Origin: Fimbriimonadaceae bacterium
GTDB taxonomy: Bacteria > Armatimonadota > Fimbriimonadia > Fimbriimonadales > Fimbriimonadaceae
Length of the DNA: 64,000 nt
Assembly: GCA_019694835.1 (NCBI GenBank)
Contig: JAIBBE010000022.1
Span: 105,476 to 169,475 of the forward strand
Reading direction: 5' to 3'
The translations under genes were made by a program, and so were the position numbers. The notes below the pieces were generated by a model. The model searched no databases and had not been told where the DNA came from. It was given only the letters and a program-made list of their open reading frames with translations. Below are positions 53,376 to 62,104 of this stretch, in pieces. How positions within the stretch are numbered: position 1 is the first letter of the stretch; each line of letters starts with the position of its first letter.

Positions 53376-54706
53376 GCTCCCTTTGCCAAACGAGCAAACG
53401 TCTCTTTGTCGACGGAGCGCATCATGCATTCCTCGTAGGATGCAAAGCCGTTACGGAAGATATCGGCCAGCGATTTGTCCATCGTCTGCATTCCGATCTG
53501 AGCGTTCGTTTCGATGACCGAGTACATTTGGTGCGTCTTGCCTTCGCGGATAAGGTTCTTGATGGCGGGAATGCCAATCATGATCTCGATCGAGGCAATT
53601 CGACCGCCCCCGAGTTTGGGCAATAGCTGCTGAGAGACGACGCCCTCGAGGGTGTTTCCAAGCAGAACGCGAATCTGATCTTGCTGGTCAGACGGGAAGA
53701 CATCGATGATGCGGTCTACAGTAGACGGTGCGTTTCTAGTGTGCAGAGTTCCGAAGACAAGGTGTCCTGTTTCAGCGAGCGTTAGCGCCGCTTCAATCGT
53801 CTCCAGATCACGAAGCTCACCCACAAGGATAATGTCGGGATCTTCACGGAGAACCGCGCGAAGCGAGTTGTGGAAACTGAAGGTATCGCTGTGCATTTCG
53901 CGCTGATTGACCATGCATTTCTTATGCACATGAAGGTATTCGATTGGGTCCTCGATCGTCAGAATATGCGACGTACGATTCTCGTTGATGTCATCGATCA
54001 TCGTTGCAATCGTTGTCGATTTACCAGATCCGGTTGGCCCGGTAACGAGGATCAGACCGCTCGATCGCTTTGCAAGCTCTCGGATCGTTAGCGGAAGTCC
54101 CAAGGTCTCGAAAGAGGGGATCTTTGTTGGAATGGCGCGAAGTGCGGCCGCAACGCTACCCCGCTGCATATAGACGTTAAATCTGAATCGGGCCAGATTC
54201 TTGACCGAATAGGCGAAGTCAAGCTCGTGGGTTTCTTCGAACTTCGTTAGTTGTTCGTTTGTCAGCGTGTCGTAGATCATACGACGCGTATCCTGAGGCT
54301 GCATCGGGACGAACGGAAGGGGCACAACTTCACCGTCGAGACGCACCATTGGAGGCAATCCAACGCTGAGGTGGATGTCGCTTGCCTTCCGCTCGATCGC
54401 CATGCGCAGGACTTCGTCGATGTGGACGTCGGAAACGGGCTTCGCATCCTCGACGACCAAGTCGGCGGGCCGATCAGCGTGAATCTCGTACTTTGCCTCG
54501 TTGACTTCAGGAATCAGGGCTTCAAGCGGAACCGCACCGGGCAGATGCTGTGCGTATTTGTGCGCTTCCTTGTTCTCAATGACCTCGAGCTGAGGAACGA
54601 CGGGTTCGCCATTGCGCGGATCGATGGCCAAGCCTTCGAGTTTGGCCGGATTTGGCGCCTCTTCCTCAGTACCCAACACTTTGTTCCAGCTAAATGCTTC
54701 CGACAT
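53372..54706 (-). CDS. pilT: Twitching-motility ATPase PilT with N-terminal extension
   Basis: 444 residues. Residues 92 onward are a standard PilT: Walker A GPTGSGKST at 223-231, the Asp box HILTIEDPIEYLHVHKKC, Walker B LREDPDIILVGELRD and the His box TGHLVFGTLHTRNAP. It powers pilus retraction at the inner membrane. The first 90 residues, acidic and proline-bearing, are not part of the family and may be regulatory. Confidence 0.95.
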   Translation of the reverse strand: MSEAFSWNKVLGTEEEAPNPAKLEGLAIDPRNGEPVVPQLEVIENKEAHKYAQHLPGAVPLEALIPEVNEAKYEIHADRPADLVVEDAKPVSDVHIDEVLRMAIERKASDIHLSVGLPPMVRLDGEVVPLPFVPMQPQDTRRMIYDTLTNEQLTKFEETHELDFAYSVKNLARFRFNVYMQRGSVAAALRAIPTKIPSFETLGLPLTIRELAKRSSGLILVTGPTGSGKSTTIATMIDDINENRTSHILTIEDPIEYLHVHKKCMVNQREMHSDTFSFHNSLRAVLREDPDIILVGELRDLETIEAALTLAETGHLVFGTLHTRNAPSTVDRIIDVFPSDQQDQIRVLLGNTLEGVVSQQLLPKLGGGRIASIEIMIGIPAIKNLIREGKTHQMYSVIETNAQIGMQTMDKSLADIFRNGFASYEECMMRSVDKETFARLAKGA

Positions 54707-54763
54707 GAATCACCCCAGGCGCAGCCGCACCCAAGTGTTTTCTTCCACATTTCGCCGGTCATT

Positions 54764-55177
54764 TCACATGGGCTGGTTTCTTCGATGAAGGAACTTCAGT
54801 CCCGACCAGATGGCATCGATGGCGCAGATTTTCACGTCCACGAGGCCGGATGCGAGACCGATCTTCTGAACCGGGTCGAAAGAGAGGTCGGTAGGGACGT
54901 TGGCTGCTTTCTTCGGCCAGGCGACCCAGAGCATTCCTTTGGGAGCAAGGTTTGCTTGGTACTTCGGGAAGAGTTCCAGCAACTCGTCCTGCGTGGTGAC
55001 GAACAGCACGGCGACATCCAACTCCGACTCTGCGTGGGCGACGTCTTCCGGCAGCGGGCCGAGCAACTCGGGCCAGTTGTCGGGAGCCGAGACAAAGCAG
55101 ACTCGATGTCCCGGCTTGATGCCGATCTTTTTGATGAGCGGCGTGCCGGAGTATCCGGCGTCTACACCACCAGACAT
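54764..55177 (-). CDS. DUF3052-family protein
   Basis: 137 residues. AGYSGTPLIKKIGIKPGHRVCFVSAP at the start, GMLWVAWPKKAANVPTDLSFDPVQKIGLASGLVDVKICAIDAIWSGLKFLHRR at the end: the DUF3052 signature. Function unknown; members are small cytoplasmic proteins. It overlaps the PrpD-like gene by 16 bases and is the third gene of the csgG-prpD-like operon. Confidence 0.88.
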   Translation of the reverse strand: MSGGVDAGYSGTPLIKKIGIKPGHRVCFVSAPDNWPELLGPLPEDVAHAESELDVAVLFVTTQDELLELFPKYQANLAPKGMLWVAWPKKAANVPTDLSFDPVQKIGLASGLVDVKICAIDAIWSGLKFLHRRNQPM

Positions 55178-55998
55178 TCCATGAGCATCCCGATATCCTC
55201 AAGTTCGTCCAGGTGAGCCATCAACTCGAAGAAGTTGGTCACCTGCTGGTCGCGAAGTAACTCACCGGATAAGGTCACGAACTTCTCGGCAATCTCATCG
55301 GAATTGAGGAGCACCATCTCGCCGTCGGGACCCGTGTAGAGAGCCTGCTCGACCCAGTGACTCGCGCCTCGGTCCGACATAGCCAGGTCAACGCCGTCAT
55401 CCTCCGCATCGTCGACTCCGAGCCCCATTGCAGCGAGCATCGTCGCCATCACAACGTCGCGAGAGGTACAAGGCGCGTTCATGGCCGTGAGACCGGCGAC
55501 AGTCGGGAAAGTGAGGGCGAGCATCACTTCTTCTTGGCTTCGCGCCAGCATGGCCCCCGCTCCCGCCACTCCCGATGCAAAGAGGTCTTGCGTCACTCCC
55601 GCGATGTCGTAACCCACCACGAGACCGAGGATAAGATCCTCACCCTTGGTGCCGAGCGCTTCGGCCAAGGCCAGCAGGGGCGGTACGACTTCGCATGGAG
55701 AGAATTCACCATCCGGAGTCGCGTCACCGAGATTGGAGGCGGTGAGCTGGATCGCGTTGGCAAACGCGGTGACCTCAGGGGTGTACATCCCTCGAACACC
55801 GACGACCGACGCTCCGGTCGGCGAGACATGCAGCGACGCGTAATCCCGCGCGATCTTGGCTGGCTCGGAGAGCCAGCCCGCCAACATCGCCCCGATGGTG
55901 TCGACGATGCGATCCTTCGTCGCGTGAACGGCCTCGTGGGTCAGTTCAGAATAGGGAAGTCCAGTGGCATAGGCCGCGATTTGCTCGGCGCGGCTCAT
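55162..55998 (-). CDS. MmgE/PrpD-like protein, central part missing
   Basis: 278 residues; family members are about 450. The N-terminal 190 residues show the all-helical MmgE/PrpD domain (HATKDRIVDTIGAMLAGW, AFANAIQLTASNLGDATPDGEFSPCEVVPPLLALAEAL, LVVGYDIAGVTQ). The last 40 resemble the family's C-terminal helices (FELMAHLDELEDIGMLMECL). The middle alpha/beta part is replaced by about 35 acidic residues. Likely no longer a dehydratase. The ATG overlaps the csgG stop (ATGA). Confidence 0.65.
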   Translation of the reverse strand: MSRAEQIAAYATGLPYSELTHEAVHATKDRIVDTIGAMLAGWLSEPAKIARDYASLHVSPTGASVVGVRGMYTPEVTAFANAIQLTASNLGDATPDGEFSPCEVVPPLLALAEALGTKGEDLILGLVVGYDIAGVTQDLFASGVAGAGAMLARSQEEVMLALTFPTVAGLTAMNAPCTSRDVVMATMLAAMGLGVDDAEDDGVDLAMSDRGASHWVEQALYTGPDGEMVLLNSDEIAEKFVTLSGELLRDQQVTNFFELMAHLDELEDIGMLMECLVV

Positions 55999-56924
55999 CC
56001 GCGACCCTTGAATTCGCGGACAATGTCGCCAGCCTGGAATTCGGTTCCATCGACCAGCAGACCCACGGCAAACTTCTTCTCGACCGAAGTGATCTTCACC
56101 GACCCGACCTTGCTCGTCTTCTTTCCAAGCACGGCGCCGGTTTCGGGATCCTTGATGACCTTGGTCACGCGATAGACCTCGAAGAAGTCGCCTTCAGCGA
56201 CGCCGAGCTCTTCGCCCGCGTTGATCGTCACTTCTTTGCTCGACCCGTCGTAGTCAGCAACCATCGCTTGCCAGGGCGTCTTGCCCAGCTTCAGGATGAT
56301 CTTCTCGACTGCTTTGTCAATCGCGGTCGTGGTTGCCTTTCCCAGGGGGCTTTTGTCGTAGGCTCCGAAGTCAGTGAAGACGCTGCCTATGTTGGCACCG
56401 ATGTTGAAGCCGCCGGCCAGAGCGGTTCCGGACGCCTCTTCGCTGGCAAGCATCTCGCTGGTATCGACGTCGAAGATGCGGACGTTGATCTTCATGCGGG
56501 CCTGGCCACCGCTAGCGCCGACCCGGACCGGGCCAACGGAAACGCCGCCTCCCGCACCCTTCTCATCGACCGTGAAGTCGGTGACGGCACCCTTGACGAG
56601 GGCTTGCGCGGGGACGATCTTGCCCTTCTGGCTCTCGCCGGTGTTGTCTTCTTTGATCGCTTTCTCGGTCATCAAGGCGTCGAGGGCTTCACGCTCCAGA
56701 ACGACGAACTTGCCGGTGTCCAGGAGCTTTTTGACCAACTTCTCGTAAATCGCGTTGCGAAATTCGAGCGGCATCTCCCAACTTCGGATCATGTAATGAT
56801 CGCCCCAGTCAAGCGGCGCGACCGCGATGCGCATCTTGAGTTTCTTGCCTTGATCGCCCGCGAGGGCGGTGGCGGCAACGACGACGGCCAAGCTGACGAG
56901 CAGGATTCGACTTAGGCTTCTCAT
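55995..56924 (-). CDS. CsgG-family outer-membrane/periplasmic protein
   Basis: 309 residues with a signal (MRSLSRILLVSLAVVVAATALAG). RIAVAPLDWGD, LLDTGKFVVLEREALDALMTE, ALVKGAVTDFTVDEKGAGG, and INVRIFDVDTSEMLASEEASG match the CsgG/HfaB domain, which forms secretion pores for curli in some bacteria. The C-terminal part from about 235 is an SH3-like LPP20/FlgT-type domain (AEGDFFEVYRVTKVIKDPETG). No curli subunit gene is nearby. CAAACT lies six bases before the ATG. Confidence 0.82.
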   Translation of the reverse strand: MRSLSRILLVSLAVVVAATALAGDQGKKLKMRIAVAPLDWGDHYMIRSWEMPLEFRNAIYEKLVKKLLDTGKFVVLEREALDALMTEKAIKEDNTGESQKGKIVPAQALVKGAVTDFTVDEKGAGGGVSVGPVRVGASGGQARMKINVRIFDVDTSEMLASEEASGTALAGGFNIGANIGSVFTDFGAYDKSPLGKATTTAIDKAVEKIILKLGKTPWQAMVADYDGSSKEVTINAGEELGVAEGDFFEVYRVTKVIKDPETGAVLGKKTSKVGSVKITSVEKKFAVGLLVDGTEFQAGDIVREFKGRG

Positions 56925-57162
56925 ATCCCTAGTTTGGCGCATTCTCTGTGCCGACTCCAAGGAGAACGCCAATTCCGCGCGAAAGCGGGACTAACGCCCC
57001 GGGTTTCGCGGCTTGACATGCAAGTCGACAGGCGGTGACAAATCTGGGTGGCCGGCGTGATGAATGGTGCGCCCCGGTTCTGCCAGCCACCAGGTTTGAT
57101 AGCCATAGCGCCCTGGTTGCCCGAGTCCATCTACCCACGTACTCGTAAGGCTCGTCTTGACG

Positions 57163-58179
57163 CTACTTCATCCCGAACACATCTGGAGCAGGGCCGTTCA
57201 CCTTCACGTACTCAGCAGTCGCTTTGGGCTTCCAGTCGCCGCCATCGACACGACTCTGCGATGACCTGGGAACCCAGACCCCGCCCACAACGGTGTAATC
57301 GCTGAACTTGGTCTCGACGTCCGAGACAGGGCCGCTTCGCCGATCCGTGTAGCTGATCTGGTCGATGCGCTTGGTCTTCGGGTCTAGCCAAACCTCCCGG
57401 AAAATGTCGCCGGTCCTTACAACGAACCGGTATGGTCCGTCGCTGCGAATGACCTCAAGTGCTGAGCCGACGAGGATGCCCAACGGATGCCGCAACACGC
57501 GGGCCCGAACCGCACGGGCCTCGTCGGGGTGCATGGGAAACACGTCGTCCCGGACGCCCTCGAACGCGCCCTTGCCATCGACAACGTTATAGGTTCGCCC
57601 TGCGTCCCATTCCGACCAAATCGCCATCTTTTGCGGTCCGAAGTAGCCCGCCTTCTCCCACCAGAGTTTCTCCCTGCCGTCGTCCTTGTACTTCGTCGCG
57701 TAAGCCCACTCAAACGACGAAAGCGTCACTTTGTCGAGTCCGTGCGCAGTCCCAGCTTCCTTGAACAGCGCCTTGCCACGAAGAATCTCCTGAGCGGTTC
57801 CGGGCACTGGCTTGGGAATCGGCTTGAAGTAGGCGTCCTTGTTTTTGAGGAACGTCTCGCGGCAGCCATCCGAGGCAAAAAGGAAGATCTTGCCGTCGAC
57901 AACCGCCCATCGATCGGGTGCCCCCTTACCGGTAAGGGCACCCATCTTGCCGCAAGCTCCGCCAGTCTGAACGGCATGGCGAATAGGGTCGGTTTTGAAT
58001 CTCGCGAGATTGTCCTTGGACGCAAATCGATACTCGTGCGAGCAGTAGACCGCCGTGTGCTGAGTTGAGCCCGCCACTTCCTTGCCTTGGGCGAGTTCGA
58101 TGGGATCGAGGCCTTTGAGCACGAGGATGGGCTGACCGGGGTTCAGCAGATGGCAAGCGATGAGGAGTGACAGGTTCAT
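57163..58179 (-). CDS. Protein with two YHS-like segments, TetR-operon partner
   Basis: 338 residues. DPIELAQGKEVAGSTQHTAVYCSHEYRFASKDNLARFKTDP and a second DRWAVVDGKIFLFASDGCRETFLKNKDAYF are YHS-type metal or cofactor-binding segments. The remainder (TLSSFEWAYATKYKDDGREKLWWEKAGYF, TYNVVDGKGAFEGV) resembles an outer-membrane lipoprotein-type beta domain. A short hydrophobic start (MNLSLLIACHLL) may export it. It starts four bases after the TetR gene ends and is presumably under its control. Confidence 0.72.
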   Translation of the reverse strand: MNLSLLIACHLLNPGQPILVLKGLDPIELAQGKEVAGSTQHTAVYCSHEYRFASKDNLARFKTDPIRHAVQTGGACGKMGALTGKGAPDRWAVVDGKIFLFASDGCRETFLKNKDAYFKPIPKPVPGTAQEILRGKALFKEAGTAHGLDKVTLSSFEWAYATKYKDDGREKLWWEKAGYFGPQKMAIWSEWDAGRTYNVVDGKGAFEGVRDDVFPMHPDEARAVRARVLRHPLGILVGSALEVIRSDGPYRFVVRTGDIFREVWLDPKTKRIDQISYTDRRSGPVSDVETKFSDYTVVGGVWVPRSSQSRVDGGDWKPKATAEYVKVNGPAPDVFGMK

Positions 58180-58183
58180 AGTG

Positions 58184-58825
58184 TTAGTCCAGTTGAGTGA
58201 TGCGTCGTATTCGGCTCGAGGTGTTCCACTCGGCCCCGTCGGCCAAAAGGCGGTCGATGTAATCGCGAAGATGAAGAATGGCCTGATCGTAAGGTTCGAT
58301 GGAGCGATAAGTCCTGGCCAGGAGGATTGCACCTTCCATCACGGCGAGGATATGCTCGCTCAGGCCATTGCGATCGCATTCTGCGGGAAGTCTCCCCGAT
58401 GCGGCCTCCAGGTTCTTGGCGATCTCGTCCGCCCATTGCCGGAAGTTCACGACGAGGAGGTCGCGAGCTTTGGGGTGGGTGTTTGCGATCTCCAGGGCGA
58501 GGTTGCCGATGGGGCAGCCTTGGTCGTAGGCCGTGAGCAGGAGCATCTGTCGGTAGCCGTCCAGAATCCCAAAGATCCGCTCAATCGGGTCGTCGATCCG
58601 CTCATAGATGGGTTGGAGGAGACCCTCGTAGATGTGGTCGCGATACCACTCCAAGACTGCGAGGAGCAGATCTTCCTTGGTGGGGAAGAAGTAGTACAGA
58701 CTGCCGGGCCGGACTCCAGCCCGCTGCACGATCTCGGCGATGCCGGTCGAGTGGTAGCCGTTGAGCAGGAACAAGTCCCGTGCCGTCTCGATCAGTCGTT
58801 CTCGTGTCGTTGGTTCGTCGCTCAT
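58184..58825 (-). CDS. TetR-family regulator
   Basis: 213 residues. HTH: ETARDLFLLNGYHSTGIAEIVQRAGVRPGSLYYFFPTKEDLLLAVLEWY. The ligand domain has CPIGNLALEIANTHPKARDLL, as in the YxaF/NemR-like group that responds to electrophiles or flavonoids. TATACT at 58850-58845 is its -10 element, and a palindromic operator covers the transcription start. Unlike many genes here, its message has a leader of about 15 bases. Confidence 0.92.
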   Translation of the reverse strand: MSDEPTTRERLIETARDLFLLNGYHSTGIAEIVQRAGVRPGSLYYFFPTKEDLLLAVLEWYRDHIYEGLLQPIYERIDDPIERIFGILDGYRQMLLLTAYDQGCPIGNLALEIANTHPKARDLLVVNFRQWADEIAKNLEAASGRLPAECDRNGLSEHILAVMEGAILLARTYRSIEPYDQAILHLRDYIDRLLADGAEWNTSSRIRRITQLD

Positions 58826-58827
58826 AG

Positions 58828-58843
58828 TTGAGTGCTCACTCAA
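58828..58843. promoter_or_regulatory. Palindromic TetR operator
   Basis: TTGAGTGCTCACTCAA has perfect seven-base arms around CT. It lies immediately downstream of the TATACT -10 element, just before the tetR ATG, so a bound dimer would block initiation and give autorepression. Confidence 0.7.
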
Positions 58844-58942
58844 GAGTATAGTACACTTGTGGCGGATTTTGCCCAGCAAAATTGCGAACCAAAGGCAGAA
58901 GTCCGCAGTCTAACCAATAATTGTCTTTACGGGAGGAAGTTT

Positions 58943-59533
58943 GTGTTTCGCTTGTTCAGCATCCTCGCCTTAGTCAGCAGTGCCACGTTGGGGCTGGCTC
59001 AGGTTCCATTCGACACCAATCTCCGGACGTATATCAACGGCAACATGTGGGAGTACGCCTACACTTCGCTCACCAACGGCGCCACCCTTTATGGCCGCAC
59101 GATCCTCAAGTCGGCAGGCGGCGCGGGACGGTTCGACTGCGAACTCTGGGACAAGGACCGCGCGGGCGCGTGGAGAAAGTACCGAACACATCGAATTTCG
59201 CAGGCCTCGGGTGGCAATCTCTATAGCGGCGATACCTCGAACCCGTCCAAGTTGCTGCTGGAAGGAATCTGGAGTCGAAGCACGGCCTTTAGTCACTTTC
59301 CAAGCGGTATGTTCTTGAATCCCCGGATCATCATGCGCAATGTGGGGCAGCAACAAATAGCCGCAGCGGGCCGGACTTGGAACTGCTACGTTTATCGACG
59401 TGACGAGCCAAACGGATACTTGCTCTGCTGGTTCAACTCGCGGACCGGAAATGTGATCAAGCATGAGGCCTACCTCAATACGAGTTCCTTCCCGTTCTTC
59501 CGCGCGCTACTCAACGCGACGAACGCGAATTAA
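58943..59533 (+). CDS. Secreted hypothetical protein
   Basis: 196 residues with a signal peptide (MFRLFSILALVSSATLGLAQ) from a GTG start; GGGAGG lies seven bases before it. The mature protein looks beta-rich (YGRTILKSAGGAGRFDCELWDKD, TWNCYVYRRDEPNGYLLCWF) and has three cysteines. No recognised family. Confidence 0.62.
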   Translation: MFRLFSILALVSSATLGLAQVPFDTNLRTYINGNMWEYAYTSLTNGATLYGRTILKSAGGAGRFDCELWDKDRAGAWRKYRTHRISQASGGNLYSGDTSNPSKLLLEGIWSRSTAFSHFPSGMFLNPRIIMRNVGQQQIAAAGRTWNCYVYRRDEPNGYLLCWFNSRTGNVIKHEAYLNTSSFPFFRALLNATNAN

Positions 59534-59571
59534 GGTCGAATTCGGGACCTGCTGAACGTATAATTGTTATG

Positions 59572-59808
59572 ATGCAATCTCAGGAAATCATGCTCCAGGT
59601 CCCCCCCGAAATCGCACGCGCGTTTCTTGCCGCCTCAGAAGAAGAGCGCAAGCTGGCGATTCGGGTATTTGTGGACTTCATCAAGCCTCGTGGTGGTGCA
59701 GACGCGATCCGCGAGTTCAATGATGCCCGTCGGAGAATGTCCGAAGAGGCCACGGCGAGCGGCCTGACTCAAGCAACCTTAGATGGCATCCTATCCGACG
59801 AATCCTAG
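59572..59808 (+). CDS. Antitoxin-like partner of a PIN protein
   Basis: 78 residues, acidic and helical (VPPEIARAFLAASEEERKLAIRVFVDF, FNDARRRMSEEATASGLTQATLDGIL). The last part resembles tails of antitoxins such as those of PIN-type VapBC pairs. TATAAT (59559-59564) lies seven bases before this ATG; the ATG three bases earlier is the alternative. It overlaps the PIN gene by 26 bases. Confidence 0.65.
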   Translation: MQSQEIMLQVPPEIARAFLAASEEERKLAIRVFVDFIKPRGGADAIREFNDARRRMSEEATASGLTQATLDGILSDES

Positions 59809-60223
59809 GCTCGGGGTCGTTCTCAATACCAACGTCATTATCAGCGGACTCATCTTCCCTGAATCCGCACCTGGTCGTGTTCTCACGTATGTGATGGCCG
59901 AGATGACTTTGCTGCAATCGGTGCTAACACTCGACGAGCTGGCTGATGTCTTGAGAAGGCCGAAGTTTGATCGCTGGATTTCAAAGGAAACGCGGGCTCG
60001 AGCATTCTCATCGATATCGAGATCATCCAGGCTGGTTGAAGCACCCCTGGCTATCACGCTGTGTCGAGATGACAAAGACAATCACCTCCTCGAATTGGCC
60101 CGTGCTGGGGAGGCCGGCTTCCTCGTTTCTGGTGATGACGATCTACTCACTTTGGCCTCTGCGTTCGAAGTCCGCATTCTCTCTCCGGCCGCGTTCCTAT
60201 CAGTCGTCCAGCCGACAGAGTAG
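59783..60223 (+). CDS. PIN-domain protein of a toxin-antitoxin pair, first Asp replaced
   Basis: 146 residues. GVVLNTNVIISGLIFP is the first PIN motif, with Asn where active nucleases have Asp (DTN). LTLDELADVLRRPKFD, ITLCRDDKDNHLLELARAGEAGFLVSGDDDLLTL supply the other acidic residues (DxKDN and GDxD). Members of this PIN_3 group cleave RNA. The Asp-to-Asn change could weaken or abolish cleavage. Confidence 0.8.
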   Translation: MASYPTNPRLGVVLNTNVIISGLIFPESAPGRVLTYVMAEMTLLQSVLTLDELADVLRRPKFDRWISKETRARAFSSISRSSRLVEAPLAITLCRDDKDNHLLELARAGEAGFLVSGDDDLLTLASAFEVRILSPAAFLSVVQPTE

Positions 60224-60232
60224 CACCGCTAG

Positions 60233-60994
60233 CTAGGGATCGAGGGGCTTGATCCGAACGTTGCGAAAGTCAATCGGGGCGCTCTCCGACTGAAGTGAAA
60301 TCGAGCCTCCATTGATCTTCAGGGTGCCGCCCTTAATCAACTTCTGCGCGTCAGGATCGTTCGGGTCGAACTGCACTCCCGAATAGCGCAGCACTTCCTT
60401 TCCATTGATCCGGTGAATGATGTCGCCGTTGCCATGCGCCTCGATCTCCAGCTTTACCCACTCCGAAGTGCGGAAAGTCGGTGACTTCGAGTTTGTGCAG
60501 TGCTGCGTCCAAAGTTTGCCGTCCATGATGATGTTGGTACCGGGGGTGCAGACGTTGGCGGTTGTTCGCTCGCCTTCCTTGTCGCCGCCCAGGATTTGGA
60601 CTTCGCATGAGACGGGAAAGTCCTGGTCCAGGCCCATCGACTTGGGATCTTGGCCGTGGATCATGACGCCGCTGTTCTTATACGCCCAACCGGGACCATC
60701 CGGAAGCTGATCGCCCAGGACCCGATACTCCAGCCGGAGGATGTAATCGGAGAAGGTGTCCTTGTAGAACAGGTGCCCAAAACGGCCCTCGAATTTGCCC
60801 CCGTACTTGTCGTACCGAACCTGGATCGTCCCGTCTTGCACGCGGAAGGTATCGCCGAAGTTCTCGCCGAGCTTCGAACCCTTGATCTTGGCCGTCCAGC
60901 CGCTCAGGTCTTTGCCATTGAACATCTTGATGAAGCCTTCCTCCGGATCGGCAGGCTTGGTCTGAGCGAGGAGCAAAGCGAGGGCGGTGAGCAT
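60233..60994 (-). CDS. DUF1080 (3-keto-disaccharide hydrolase-like) protein
   Basis: 253 residues with a short export signal (MLTALALLLAQ). FIKMFNGKDLSGWTAKIKG, NSGVMIHGQDPKSMGLDQDFPVSCEVQILGG and KLEIEAHGNGDIIHRINGKEVLRYSG are DUF1080 signatures, of the longer type found in Planctomycetes and Armatimonadota. Paralogue of the gene at 31282. TAGAAT (61006-61001) lies six bases before the ATG and includes the stop codon of the upstream gene. Confidence 0.88.
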   Translation of the reverse strand: MLTALALLLAQTKPADPEEGFIKMFNGKDLSGWTAKIKGSKLGENFGDTFRVQDGTIQVRYDKYGGKFEGRFGHLFYKDTFSDYILRLEYRVLGDQLPDGPGWAYKNSGVMIHGQDPKSMGLDQDFPVSCEVQILGGDKEGERTTANVCTPGTNIIMDGKLWTQHCTNSKSPTFRTSEWVKLEIEAHGNGDIIHRINGKEVLRYSGVQFDPNDPDAQKLIKGGTLKINGGSISLQSESAPIDFRNVRIKPLDP

Positions 60995-61003
60995 GTTCAG
61001 ATT

Positions 61004-62104
61004 CTAGCCCACGAGTTCGGGTGAGCCGCGCATGATGAGGTCTTCGGTCGAAAGTGCGTCTGGCACATGGATGGCGATGAGGTCCGCTTGGCGCTTCGGA
61101 GCCCCGATGCTTGCCATTCTCCAAACCTCTTCCGGCCGTAGAGGCTCCCCGATCTGATGCGATTGCTCAAGCGCTTCTTGCATCTCGGCAAACATGTCGA
61201 CTGGGCCTGAACTTGCCGCTGAGTCGAGCCCGATCTCGACGTTCAAGTAGGCATCGAGCATCCGCCGAATCGGAGCGATCGGGCAGCCAAGGCGAGCGTT
61301 GGAGCGAGGGCAATGCGCGATACGTACACCGCCCACCACAAGCCGCGCGATATCGTCGTCATCCACCGCGCAAAGGTGCACGAACTGCGCCATGTTGTGG
61401 ACCAGGCCAATGCGATCTAGGTAGGCAACGACGCTCTCGCCCGTCACGCGAGGCTCGAATCCCTGGGCACGGTAGAGGTCGGCGATCGGGCCTTTGCCTT
61501 CGCCGAAGAACTCGTTTTCGAACGGCGTCTCGGCAACGTGGATGCTGAACGGGCGCGCCTCAGCGAAACGCCGCAGGCTCGCCTCATCGACCAAGAACGC
61601 CGAATGCGGCGAGATGTGGGTCAGCGTGCCATACGACGAGTTGATCTCGGCGTTGGATTCGACCTGAGCCCACTTTTCCGCCGGGCTCTTCTGCTCGAAG
61701 AAGGTGATCAACTCTTGGTAGATCACCGCGTCCAGCCCAGCCTCGCGAATGGCCAAACCGGCGACGGGCCGATCCGAATGCTCTTCGATCGTCCGTACTC
61801 CACCGGCGTAGTTCTCGATCGCGGCTTGAAGGGCATCGGCAGCAACTTCCTCGGGATCTTGGTCGCGCTTGAGGCGGGTCAGTTCCCGAATCCAGGGCCA
61901 ATACTCCTTATGGCGGATTCGGTCCTGAAGGCCGCGATATTCGAGGTGCGAGTGCGCGTTGGCGAACCCGGGCGACAACACATAGGGCTCCGGGATAGCA
62001 GTATGAGGACGCAGCGAAAGTGAGCCGTCCTCGTCGTTCACGACGACTTCAAGCCCCAGTTCGAGACGGCCATCCATGACGACTCCGTATGGACGCAGAA
62101 TCAC
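61004..62104 (-). CDS. Metal-dependent amidohydrolase (deaminase-like)
   Basis: 366 residues. [16 protein letters not shown] has the HxH pair; [46 protein letters not shown], and [15 protein letters not shown] give the remaining metal ligands of the TrzA/MtaD/aminofutalosine-deaminase group. Probably deaminates a nucleobase-like compound; the substrate is unknown. GTG start overlaps the prepilin-like gene stop by four bases (GTGA). Confidence 0.85.
   Translation of the reverse strand: MILRPYGVVMDGRLELGLEVVVNDEDGSLSLRPHTAIPEPYVLSPGFANAHSHLEYRGLQDRIRHKEYWPWIRELTRLKRDQDPEEVAADALQAAIENYAGGVRTIEEHSDRPVAGLAIREAGLDAVIYQELITFFEQKSPAEKWAQVESNAEINSSYGTLTHISPHSAFLVDEASLRRFAEARPFSIHVAETPFENEFFGEGKGPIADLYRAQGFEPRVTGESVVAYLDRIGLVHNMAQFVHLCAVDDDDIARLVVGGVRIAHCPRSNARLGCPIAPIRRMLDAYLNVEIGLDSAASSGPVDMFAEMQEALEQSHQIGEPLRPEEVWRMASIGAPKRQADLIAIHVPDALSTEDLIMRGSPELVG

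Noticed and set aside
54251..55216. 321-residue plus-strand frame across pilT and the DUF3052 gene
   Set aside because: Antisense to pilT with intact Walker motifs and to a clear DUF3052 protein.
56925..57162. Short minus-strand frames in the 238-base gap before the YHS protein gene
   Set aside because: Arg/Ser-rich, no start signal and no hexamer at leaderless spacing; I see no gene or clear element here.
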